Source: Bacteroidales bacterium (lineage in GTDB: Bacteria > Bacteroidota > Bacteroidia > Bacteroidales > Lentimicrobiaceae). Taken from it: a stretch of 64,000 bases of DNA. This document shows, one piece after another, positions 56,613 through 64,000 of this stretch (position 1 is the stretch's first letter; each line of letters starts with the position of its first letter). The position numbers and the translations under genes were made by a program. The notes beneath the pieces are model-generated. The model ran no database searches. It saw only the letters and a list, made by a program, of their open reading frames with translations, and was not told where the DNA came from. The DNA lies in contig JADIZB010000039.1 of assembly GCA_016705005.1 (NCBI GenBank), positions 62,001 through 126,000 of the forward strand, in the 5' to 3' direction.

Positions 56613-59600
56613 TTACTTTTTTAAGTTTTTCTTACTGCATTCAGAGGTAATGTCATGAAACATGAATACCATCCCTGCCAGCTCAGATTGCAGGTCGTAG
56701 ATTGGAACACCCTTCAGACTGAGGAAAAGATTAACACCATCTTTGTTAATATAGTTTAATGCCCCCTTGTAGCCTGCCCCCGGTTCAGCAAGGATTTCCT
56801 GCAAAGGCATACGAAGAATAGTATTGTTTATTCCTTTTTGTGCTTTGCTTGTCCATTTAATAGAATCAAAATGCTTACCCGTAATTTCAAGTTCGTTTAA
56901 CCCCAATAACATCCCCATAGCTCTGTTTGCATAATTGATCAGTCCTTCACGATTAATGATAATCTGTCCGATGGGACTGATATCAAGTGAACGCAAAAGA
57001 AGGTCCCGTTCTGAACGGATGCGTTCCTCCAGACGTTTACGTTCGGAAATCTCAATCAGGGTGAGAACAATACCATCAACAGCATTTTCAACTGTCCTGT
57101 ATGGCAGCATTCTCATCAGGTAGCAGTTGCCAGCCCTGTCAAGAACTTCAAGCTCTTTTGAAACCAACGTTTCAAGTATTTTCTCGATATCAGATTGAAA
57201 ATTCTCATAAACAAGATTGTGTGAAATATGAAATACCGGTCTTCCTATATCCATATCCATGACGTTGATTGTTTTCGTAATGGCTGGAGTATATCTCCTG
57301 ATTCTCAAAAATTTATCCAGAAATAATGTGCCTATGTTTGTATTTTTCAGCAGGTTATTCATATCATTGGTCAGTTGAGTAAGCTCTTCAATTTTATTCT
57401 GATACTCTGAATTGACTGTATAGAGCTCTTCATTCACCGACTGAAGTTCTTCATTGGTAGATTGCAGTTCCTCGTTGGATGCAATCAATTCTTCATTGGT
57501 TGATTGTAATTCTTCATTTGACGTTTCAAGTTCTTCAATGGTGGCCTGAAGGTTTTCCCGGGTATATTGCAATTCCCGCTCAAGCTCACTGAATCGCTCG
57601 TTATAATGCGATTTAAGATCAAAGTCATCAACCCTTACACTTTCTGATTCAGCAAGTTGCTTTTCAATAAAGGTTACCAGAAAATAGGTTGTCTTACCCT
57701 TTCCTTCTTCTATAATTTTGCATCCGATGTCAATGTAGGTAAGCTGATTATTCAGATTGATCTGAACCTCCCGGAAGGTTAACTCCTTCTTTTCTTTAGC
57801 GACTTTGTGCAACAGACTGCCCAAAACAACAGAAATTTCAGGCAAAACCATTTTTAAAATGTTAAGATTCGCTTTCCCCTGTGGAATCCTCAGAAACCTG
57901 TTTGCATCCTTAAATACATGAATGACATCAAGCCGGTTGTCTACCAGCACACCAGGAGGCACGAATCCTGCAACAATGTCTTCATAAATGTTTTCAATCC
58001 GGAAAACATCACTGGCAGCCCCTGCTATCACCTCCGGGCGATTTTTGTAACGGCTGTCCCTCAACGATGTTATAGTGTTATGAAATGTATATTGAGCCGG
58101 AAGCCTGTAACCTTGTTTAACCTTATATACCTTCCATTTTGAACTGATGGTTGAATAGCCGTCAGCGATTTCACCAACAGTTTCACTACTGCCAAGAAAT
58201 AGGTGCCCGGTCTGAACAAGTGAATAGTAAAACATTGCCATAATACGGCGCTGCATTGCAGAATTAAGGTAGATCAGCATATTTCTGCAGACAATCAAAT
58301 CGATTTTTGTAAAGGGAGGGTCTTTCAGGATATTGTGAGAAGCAAAAATCACCATACGCCTGATGCGTTCACTCACAATATAACTGTTTTCACGCTTTAA
58401 GAAATAGCTCCTCAACCGGTCGGGTAAAACATCTGAAATGATACTTTCAGGGTAAACACCAGCACTTGCATATTCAATTGATTCACTGTCCAGATCTGTA
58501 GCAAACACCTTTACATCAAGATCAATCCTGTTTTCATCCATATACTCCCTGAAAAGAATTGCAAGGGAATAGGCTTCTTCTCCTGTAGAACAACCAACAC
58601 TCCAGATTCTGATATTTCCACCAGGTTGTTTTCCTTTGAATATTTCCGGAATTACTTTTTCTCTTGTAACATTAAATGCTTCCTGATCACGAAAAAACTG
58701 AGTTACCCCTATTAAAAGTTCCTTATAAAGAATCCTGGCTTCAGTAGGCGATTGATTGAGATACGAAATATAATTCTCAATCTTACTTATCTGATTGATA
58801 CTGATCCTCTTTTCAAGCCGACGAAGAATTGTAGCTGGTTTGTAAAATGAAAAATCAACACCTACTTTCTCCCTTACTATTTTCAGAATTTTAGTAAGAA
58901 TATCCTCATCCTTTGAAATGATGTTTTCAATTTTTCCAGTTTTATTTATATAAGGATGCTTAACAAATTTAATGAGCTCTTCCGGCATTTTGTCGGGCGG
59001 CAGGATATAGTCAACCAGGCCTGTAGCAATAGAACTTCTGGGCATTCCATCAAATTTCGCACTCTGATCATCCTGCACCATAACCATCCCTCCGGCTTCC
59101 TTTATCGCTCTGATTCCCAGAGTTCCATCTGAACCTGTGCCTGAAAGGATTATTCCAATGGAATCGGTGCCCTTATCCTGAGCCAGTGAACGAAGAAAAA
59201 TATCGATCGGAAGATTGAGCCCACGATTTGTATCCTGCTCTGTAAGAAATAATTTTCCATGGAACATGGTCATATTTTTTTTCGGAGGAATCAGATATAC
59301 TGAATTCGCTTCTACCATGATTCCATCCTCAGCCCTGAAAATTTCCATTGTTGTATACCGCGATAGTAATTCCCCCATAAGGCTTTTGTAATCAGGCGAT
59401 AAATGCTGGACAACGATAAATGCCATCCCACTATTGATTGGCATATTTCTGAAGAAAACTTCCAATGCTTCCAACCCTCCCGCTGATGCCCCGATTCCAA
59501 CACAAATAAGCCTGCTCTCAGCCAGCGTTGTAAGTAACAAATTATTCGTCTGACTATTAATATCTGCAGAATCCGGGCGTTTCGAATGACGGGCAGATGC

Positions 59601-59636
59601 CTTCTGATTGGGGGACGTAGCTTTTTTTGCAGCCAT
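56613..59636 (-). CDS. CheB-CheR-PAS fusion protein (methylesterase/methyltransferase sensor)
   Basis: 1007 residues. After a basic, low-complexity N terminus comes a CheB methylesterase domain without receiver: catalytic Ser51 in GIGASAGGLEALEVFF, a His in VVQHLSPDYKSLMGELLSR and an Asp in GTGSDGTLGIRAIKEAGG. The CheR methyltransferase domain starts near 255 (VGVDFSFYKPATILRRLEKR) and has the SAM site IRIWSVGCSTGEEAYSLAI near 350 and FATDLDSESIEYA. A PAS-like region is followed by a heptad coiled coil (~700-770) built of ELxSTNEEL units, and by two C-terminal PAS domains. No chemoreceptor, CheA or CheW gene is seen, so it is probably not chemotaxis but a signalling fusion acting with the two kinases. 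Likely first gene of the unit. Confidence 0.94.
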   Translation of the reverse strand: MAAKKATSPNQKASARHSKRPDSADINSQTNNLLLTTLAESRLICVGIGASAGGLEALEVFFRNMPINSGMAFIVVQHLSPDYKSLMGELLSRYTTMEIFRAEDGIMVEANSVYLIPPKKNMTMFHGKLFLTEQDTNRGLNLPIDIFLRSLAQDKGTDSIGIILSGTGSDGTLGIRAIKEAGGMVMVQDDQSAKFDGMPRSSIATGLVDYILPPDKMPEELIKFVKHPYINKTGKIENIISKDEDILTKILKIVREKVGVDFSFYKPATILRRLEKRISINQISKIENYISYLNQSPTEARILYKELLIGVTQFFRDQEAFNVTREKVIPEIFKGKQPGGNIRIWSVGCSTGEEAYSLAILFREYMDENRIDLDVKVFATDLDSESIEYASAGVYPESIISDVLPDRLRSYFLKRENSYIVSERIRRMVIFASHNILKDPPFTKIDLIVCRNMLIYLNSAMQRRIMAMFYYSLVQTGHLFLGSSETVGEIADGYSTISSKWKVYKVKQGYRLPAQYTFHNTITSLRDSRYKNRPEVIAGAASDVFRIENIYEDIVAGFVPPGVLVDNRLDVIHVFKDANRFLRIPQGKANLNILKMVLPEISVVLGSLLHKVAKEKKELTFREVQINLNNQLTYIDIGCKIIEEGKGKTTYFLVTFIEKQLAESESVRVDDFDLKSHYNERFSELERELQYTRENLQATIEELETSNEELQSTNEELIASNEELQSTNEELQSVNEELYTVNSEYQNKIEELTQLTNDMNNLLKNTNIGTLFLDKFLRIRRYTPAITKTINVMDMDIGRPVFHISHNLVYENFQSDIEKILETLVSKELEVLDRAGNCYLMRMLPYRTVENAVDGIVLTLIEISERKRLEERIRSERDLLLRSLDISPIGQIIINREGLINYANRAMGMLLGLNELEITGKHFDSIKWTSKAQKGINNTILRMPLQEILAEPGAGYKGALNYINKDGVNLFLSLKGVPIYDLQSELAGMVFMFHDITSECSKKNLKK

Positions 59637-59830
59637 GGGGTTAATTATTGTTATTTAGAATCATTCCAGATTTAAATCAAAACCATTCTATAACAACGAA
59701 AGAGCGTAAAATGATTGATAAATTTTAATATTTTCATATTTATATTATTAAAGATTTTCGCTACCATTTTACCGTTTTGTTAAACAAATAAAAATATCTT
59801 CCACAAAAGCCCGAATTTTACTACAGAATC

Positions 59831-59862
59831 TTGTTGCAAAATCATAAAACTTAATAATTTTG
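59831..59862 (+). promoter_or_regulatory. Promoter of the FMN riboswitch-TonB receptor transcript
   Basis: TTG at 59831-59833 (a second at 59834-59836), spacer of 21 or 18 bp, and TAATTTTG at 59855-59862, a full match to TAnnTTTG. Transcription would start near 59869, a few bases before the aptamer. Confidence 0.65.
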
Positions 59863-59874
59863 CACTGTATTTGA

Positions 59875-59996
59875 ATTCTTCAGGGCAGGGTGAAATTCCC
59901 GACCGGCGGTATAGTCCGCGACTCAAACATCAAATGGTGTTTGACTGAACCGGTTTGTTTCCGGTACCGACAGTATAGTCTGGATGAAAGAAGAAT
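59875..59996 (+). ncRNA. FMN riboswitch (RFN element)
   Basis: About 122 nt with all conserved parts of the RFN aptamer: closing stem ATTCTT (59875-59880) with AAGAAT (59991-59996), the core AGGGTGAAATTCCCGACCGG, CGGTATAGTCCGCGAC, a variable arm (CAAACATCAAATGGTGTTTG), the GAACCGGTTTGTTTCCGGTACCGACAG region (arms CCGG..CCGG) and AGTATAGTCTGGATGAAAG. It senses flavin mononucleotide. Two terminator-like hairpins follow before the only downstream gene, the TonB-dependent receptor, so FMN would be expected to switch that gene off. Confidence 0.96.
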
Positions 59997-60012
59997 CAGT
60001 GTGTTTGCGAAG

Positions 60013-60032
60013 CAGAGGACTTCCTCTGTTTT
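60013..60032 (+). terminator. First terminator-like hairpin after the FMN aptamer
   Basis: CAGAGG/CCTCTG stem with a 4-base loop, followed by TTTT. Lies 17 nt past the aptamer; a candidate expression-platform terminator. Confidence 0.6.
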
Positions 60033-60050
60033 GTATGCATAATGATATTC

Positions 60051-60081
60051 AGCCCCGGAGATTATTCTACCGGGGCTTTTT
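60051..60081 (+). terminator. Second, stronger terminator after the FMN aptamer
   Basis: Stem AGCCCCGG/CCGGGGCT with an 11-base loop and five T (last pairs included). It lies 36 bp before the receptor start codon, so transcripts that read past it make the receptor mRNA. Confidence 0.85.
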
Positions 60082-60116
60082 GTGCCCACAATAAATGATC
60101 GACATGAAAGGAAGAT

Positions 60117-62690
60117 ATGAACTCTTACATTAAATTTCTGATTTTATTTCTCGTTACTTTAGTAATTTCTGAACAGGCATTTTCGCAGCCAAACCTGAAA
60201 GGCCAGGTAAAAGATTTCATAGAGGGCGAGCCCATCCATGGAGCTGAAATTCAAACTAATATCAGTAAAGTATGGGCTATATCTGACGAGAATGGTTTTT
60301 TTGAAATTCCTGATGCTTCGGGTATTTCAAAGTTAACCGTAAGTTGTGTCGGATACAAAACACAAGTGATAAACACCGAAACCGAACCTGAGACCGGTAT
60401 CCTTCTGGTCAATCTTAATCCAGATATTATCGGGCTTGACGAAATTAGTATCATAGCTACCTATGCCCGCGAAAGGGAAACTCCTGTAGCTGTAACTACC
60501 ATTAAATCAGCCATCATTGAAAAGGAAACCGGAAATCAGGATTTTCCGGAAATTATGAAAATGGTACCAGGGGTTTATGCAACCAAACTTGGGGGAGGCA
60601 ATGGGGATGCAAGAATCAGTATCAGAGGATTTCAACAGGAGAATATTGCCTTGCTTTTAAATGGTGTGCCAGTCAGCAGTGTTGAGAATGGGCTGGTGTA
60701 CTGGTCAAATTGGGCCGGTCTGGGTGATGCAACGCAAACCATTCAGGTACAACGTGGGCTGGGGGCATCCAGAGTGGCACTCAATTCAGTAGGTGGTACC
60801 ATTAATATTATAACGAAATCGAACGAAGCAGTTAAAGGAGGAAGCATCAGGTATGCTGTTTCTGATTTTGGTAATCAAAAAACCATATTAAGTCTATCGT
60901 CCGGGAGGCTTAGGAATGACATCTCATTTACATTATTAGGCTCCAGAACAACCGGACCCGGATATGTTGATGCTACCGGAGTAAATGCCTGGGCATACTT
61001 TCTGACCATCAGTAAGGAATTCGGCAAGTCACATAAACTTGTATTTACAGGCCTTGGCTCTCCAGAGCGGCATGGGCAGCGCAATTATGGATTGACTAAT
61101 GATCAATATGTAAAATTCGGAGGAAAGTACAACCCCAACTGGGGAATGTTTAATGGGAAAATTAACAGCCTTTCAGAGAATTTTTACCATAAACCCCAGC
61201 TTTCGCTGAATCATTACTGGAACATAAGCCATAAAGCCCTGCTGGCATCATCATTCTATGTTTCGTTTGGCACAGGTGGCGGAAAATACTCCGAATCATT
61301 TATGAGCTCATCTGCATCTGGTTTCAGGAAAAATAATCAGATTGACTGGGACGCCATTTATTTACAAAATACCATGAATGCTGACTCAGCATTACTCGAA
61401 ACAGGAAAGAGAGTGACCGGTTTTTCTAAAATAATTCAGACCAATTATCTGGCTGATCACCTATGGTTTGGTGGACTTGCAAATCTGAATTACCAGGCGA
61501 ATGAAAAACTCAGAATCATCACCGGTTTACATTCAAGATATTTTAAATCGAATCTCAGGGAACAAATCAGCGACCTGCTCGGGGGGCAGTACTGGATTGA
61601 CAACTATGGATGGGCCATTGACGGAATCGGCGGAAGAGAGCAGCTAAAAAGCGTCGGAGATATCATCAATGTTGATAATGATGCAAGGGTTGATGTAGTA
61701 AGCTATTTCATTCAAACTGAATATTCCTTTGGAAGATTTTCGGCTTTTCTTGCCTCCACAGTCAACAACACCTGGTACCGAAGATACGATCGAATTAATT
61801 ATGTTTATAATACAGAAAGTGAGCTTGTTACAAAACCCGGAGCTGACATCAAAGCCGGACTGACTTTTAATCCGAATCAATTTAATAGTTTCTATATTAA
61901 TGCAGGTTATTATTCAAAAGCGCCATATTTCAAATTTGTCTTCGCCAATTTTAGTAATGCGTTGGTTCAGAATCTTACCAACGAGAAAATATCATCTTTC
62001 GAAATCGGATACAACCACCGGAAATCATTGACCTCAATTAATCTGAATGCATATTATACACTCTGGAAGGATAAGTCCATGCTTTCGCGCGAAAATATTC
62101 AGCTTGAAAACAACTCTGATACAAGGGCTCTTGTCAGAGGATTGGATGCTGCTCACACGGGCATCGAAGTTGAGTTGGCATCCCTTGTGCTGCCTAATCT
62201 TACTTTGGGACTAACCTCAAGCATTGGAGACTGGCGATGGAAAAACAATGTCGTGGCATTACTATATAATGATAACCAGGAACTGATCGATTCGACTGCG
62301 GTTTTTGTAAAGAATATCAAAGTTGGAGATGCCCCGCAGCTAACAGTAGGTCTTTATGCAGAAATCCGGTTCCTCACAGACTGGACCCTGAGTTCAAACT
62401 GGCTTTACTATGGAAATCTTTATGCAAACTTTGATCCGTCAGGAAGAAATAGCCCGGAAGACAAAAGTCAGCCATACAGGATTCCTGATTATTCAGTTGC
62501 CGATGCACATCTCGGGTACAATTTCATGATCGGAGGGCTGAAGTCATATGTTTCCGTTGGCTGCTTCAATCTGACCGGAAAAGAAACAATCATGAGGGGC
62601 GAAGATGGATATGACCATGGATTGGATACTTTTCAGGGTTTCTGGTCACCCGGCCGGACATTTAACTTCTCACTTAAGGTTGAATTCTAG
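60117..62690 (+). CDS. TonB-dependent receptor under FMN-riboswitch control (candidate flavin transporter)
   Basis: 857-residue outer-membrane active transporter. Signal peptide MNSYIKFLILFLVTLVISEQ..FSQ, then a carboxypeptidase-like regulatory beta domain (~25-110, VKDFIEGEPIHGAEIQTN). The plug domain (~120-235) has ETPVAVTTIKSAIIEKE as TonB-box/plug start, MKMVPGVYATKLGGGNGDARISIRGF, and VQRGLGASRVALNSVGGTINIITK. A 22-strand barrel follows and ends FNFSLKVEF with the C-terminal Phe. No SusD-like partner follows, which argues against polysaccharide uptake. The sole regulatory element upstream is an FMN aptamer with terminators, so the cargo is most likely riboflavin, FMN or another flavin (inference). 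GGAAGAT before the ATG is a possible weak ribosome site. Confidence 0.92.
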   Translation: MNSYIKFLILFLVTLVISEQAFSQPNLKGQVKDFIEGEPIHGAEIQTNISKVWAISDENGFFEIPDASGISKLTVSCVGYKTQVINTETEPETGILLVNLNPDIIGLDEISIIATYARERETPVAVTTIKSAIIEKETGNQDFPEIMKMVPGVYATKLGGGNGDARISIRGFQQENIALLLNGVPVSSVENGLVYWSNWAGLGDATQTIQVQRGLGASRVALNSVGGTINIITKSNEAVKGGSIRYAVSDFGNQKTILSLSSGRLRNDISFTLLGSRTTGPGYVDATGVNAWAYFLTISKEFGKSHKLVFTGLGSPERHGQRNYGLTNDQYVKFGGKYNPNWGMFNGKINSLSENFYHKPQLSLNHYWNISHKALLASSFYVSFGTGGGKYSESFMSSSASGFRKNNQIDWDAIYLQNTMNADSALLETGKRVTGFSKIIQTNYLADHLWFGGLANLNYQANEKLRIITGLHSRYFKSNLREQISDLLGGQYWIDNYGWAIDGIGGREQLKSVGDIINVDNDARVDVVSYFIQTEYSFGRFSAFLASTVNNTWYRRYDRINYVYNTESELVTKPGADIKAGLTFNPNQFNSFYINAGYYSKAPYFKFVFANFSNALVQNLTNEKISSFEIGYNHRKSLTSINLNAYYTLWKDKSMLSRENIQLENNSDTRALVRGLDAAHTGIEVELASLVLPNLTLGLTSSIGDWRWKNNVVALLYNDNQELIDSTAVFVKNIKVGDAPQLTVGLYAEIRFLTDWTLSSNWLYYGNLYANFDPSGRNSPEDKSQPYRIPDYSVADAHLGYNFMIGGLKSYVSVGCFNLTGKETIMRGEDGYDHGLDTFQGFWSPGRTFNFSLKVEF

Positions 62691-62766
62691 CTTAAAAACC
62701 CCGGAAAATCAGCATCTATCCCTATATCAGATATAACCAGATATATTCAGCATCAGTTTTTCCGTT

Positions 62767-63156
62767 CTATTCAAGTTTTCTGATCACCCTGTCCATGATC
62801 TCAGTAACTTTACATGACATATCTGTCAGAGAACTATTACCGACCGAAGATATTGTTGATTTGGGGTTAATTGCTGCTATTTCACATTTACCGTCCCCAA
62901 TATCCTGAACAACAACATTGCAGGGTAAAAACAATCCGATTTTATCTTCAGTTGACAGAACATTGAAAGCAAAACCGGGGTTACAGGCGCCCAGAATTAC
63001 ATACTCCCGGAATTCGACACCAATCTTCTCTTTTAAAGTATGCTTCACATCTATTTGAGTTATAATACCGAAGCCTTCATCTTTCAATAAAAGAGTGACC
63101 TTTTCTATGCCTTCATTTACGGAGCATTCCAGCACTTTTGAGAAATAATAATCCAT
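62767..63156 (-). CDS. DUF302 domain protein
   Basis: 129 residues from the ATG at 63156 (an upstream TTG would add three). A single DUF302 domain (PF03625): YYFSKVLECSVNEGIEKVTLLLKDEGFGIITQIDVKHTL at the start, VILGACNPGFAFNVLSTEDKIGLFLPCNVVVQDIG in the middle, with the Cys of LGACNP and LPCN characteristic of the family. Cytoplasmic (no signal). These proteins are widespread and of unknown function, some linked with sulfur or heavy-metal metabolism. Converges with the TonB receptor gene and is divergent from the MFS gene. Confidence 0.9.
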   Translation of the reverse strand: MDYYFSKVLECSVNEGIEKVTLLLKDEGFGIITQIDVKHTLKEKIGVEFREYVILGACNPGFAFNVLSTEDKIGLFLPCNVVVQDIGDGKCEIAAINPKSTISSVGNSSLTDMSCKVTEIMDRVIRKLE

Positions 63157-63253
63157 CCTTTTCAATCTTAATTGGTTATAAACGCTGAATTTACCGAATA
63201 CATTAAAACAGATTCAAATTGCAAAACTAAAGGAAATATTCATTTCCGCAGCC

Positions 63254-63261
63254 TATCTTTG
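63254..63261 (+). promoter_or_regulatory. -7 element of the MFS transporter gene
   Basis: TATCTTTG, full match to TAnnTTTG, 56 bp before the ATG at 63318; the -33 element is not convincing. Confidence 0.35.
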
Positions 63262-63317
63262 CATCTTCAGGCAATAAGGGTTTTAATCTACCAGTGGTAA
63301 AAAAATAGTCTGGAATT

Positions 63318-64000
63318 ATGCAGGGAAAGAAGTCTATTCTGTTTATCACTACCATTAGTTCATTTCTGACCCCATTTATGGGATCCGCCATCAACATTGC
63401 GCTACCTGCAATGGGATTGGAACTGGAAATGAATACCATTCTTCTTGGATGGGTTTCTACCTCCTATTTGCTTGCTGCTGCAATATTTCTGCTTCCTTTT
63501 GGGCGGTTTGCTGACAGGAATGGGCGAAAAAGGCTGTTTATTTCAGGAATCATTCTCTTCGGGATTGCTTCTTTGCTTTCTGGTATAGCATGGAACAGCA
63601 CTATTCTTATTGCTTCACGATTACTTAACGGAATTGGTGGGGCTATGATTTATGCAACAGCACTTGCAATCCTGACTTCAGCTTACCCTAAGAGCGAAAG
63701 AGGAAGGGTACTCGGAATAAATGTAGCCTCGGTCTACCTCGGGCTCAGTCTGGGGCCAACGATTGGTGGATTTTTAACCATGATAATGGGCTGGCAGAGT
63801 ATTTTCATATTAAATACATTACTGAGTATCATAATTATTCCAATAGCTATAAAAAACCTTCCCGGTGACGATAAAAAAAGCCCTGATTCTGTATTTGACC
63901 TGAGTGGAAGCATGGTTTACGCTATAAGTATTGCATTAATTATCTATGGATTTCCGAAGATTCCTTCAACATCAGGAATTATTATGGTTAGTGCAGGCTT
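63318..64000 (+). CDS. MFS drug-type transporter (DHA2-like), partial
   Basis: Runs off the right edge after about 227 residues. MQGKKSILFITTISSFLTPFMGSAINIALPAMG is TM1 of the EmrB/QacA (14-helix DHA2) group, LGWVSTSYLLAAAIFLLPFGRFADRNGRKRLFISG carries motif A (GRFADRNGRKR) between TM2 and TM3, and NGIGGAMIYATALAIL and LGINVASVYLGLSLGPTIGGFL (motif C, GxxxGPxxGG) follow. This predicts a proton-driven exporter. It lies downstream of the DUF302 divergent promoter region; no relation to the flavin receptor is shown. Confidence 0.9.
   Translation, partial: MQGKKSILFITTISSFLTPFMGSAINIALPAMGLELEMNTILLGWVSTSYLLAAAIFLLPFGRFADRNGRKRLFISGIILFGIASLLSGIAWNSTILIASRLLNGIGGAMIYATALAILTSAYPKSERGRVLGINVASVYLGLSLGPTIGGFLTMIMGWQSIFILNTLLSIIIIPIAIKNLPGDDKKSPDSVFDLSGSMVYAISIALIIYGFPKIPSTSGIIMVSAG

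Noticed and set aside
60117..62690. SusC-type glycan receptor
   Set aside because: No SusD gene follows, the length is below typical SusC (~1000 residues), and the upstream element is an FMN riboswitch rather than a sigma/anti-sigma or hybrid two-component system.

Overview
This is a chromosomal window from a Bacteroidota (Bacteroidetes) bacterium, most likely of the order Bacteroidales or a near relative. The evidence: five secreted proteins end in a type IX secretion (T9SS, Por) C-terminal sorting domain; several start regions carry the Bacteroidota promoter form TTG/TTTG-N19..23-TAnnTTTG; L31 is the zinc-free type B; and there are Bacteroidota-restricted families (DUF4301, DUF2490, DUF3127, the alternative GlmU-like protein, TlpA/DUF4369 thioredoxins, a short PHP-degenerate DnaE). 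Most of the window is moderately AT-rich. The stretch from about 45.6 to 51.0 kb looks clearly richer in GC.

Layout. 1-13.7 kb: partial oligopeptide-binding lipoprotein; T9SS-exported M1 aminopeptidase; flavodoxin-like oxidoreductase; Lon; GlmU-like sugar nucleotidyl/acyltransferase; L31B; a LuxC-like protein that seems to lack the catalytic cysteine; an unknown secreted protein; SerC; Aat; guanine deaminase; a DUF3127 protein with an SSB-like tail. 13.8-20.4 kb: TPR sensor kinase, PflX-type radical SAM protein, and two T9SS-exported repeat proteins. 20.6-27.7 kb: an amino-sugar locus (ROK regulator, FucP/NagP-type transporter, nucleotidyltransferase, NahK-like sugar 1-kinase, GH20 hexosaminidase) that reads as a direct route from GlcNAc/GalNAc to UDP-sugar. 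27.8-42.1 kb: mixed secreted hydrolases and hypotheticals, two tRNA-Leu genes, an NRK1-like kinase, a Ca/Na antiporter, a DUF4301-DUF1858 pair, PdxH and a TlpA-type protein.

42.2-45.4 kb is the thrS-infC-rpmI-rplT translation operon, in which infC can only begin at AUA (or ACG), with AUA perfectly placed behind a strong ribosome-binding site. 45.6-51.0 kb is an SOS-like mutagenesis cassette: a LexA-like XRE/S24 repressor faces dinB across a divergent promoter region with repeated TTGATTA/TAATCAA half-sites, and dinB is followed by a short DnaE polymerase. An uninterrupted 23-unit array of 7-bp repeats ends six bases before the dnaE start codon; a smaller 7-bp array lies beyond the repressor gene. 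51.0-59.6 kb: a CheB-CheR-PAS fusion and two hybrid histidine kinases on one strand. 59.8-62.7 kb: a complete FMN riboswitch followed by two terminator hairpins and a TonB-dependent receptor, which makes that receptor a strong candidate for outer-membrane flavin uptake. The window closes with a DUF302 protein and a partial MFS transporter.

No rRNA genes, CRISPR arrays, intact insertion sequences or prophage were seen. All functional calls rest on motif reading by eye; no database search was run.
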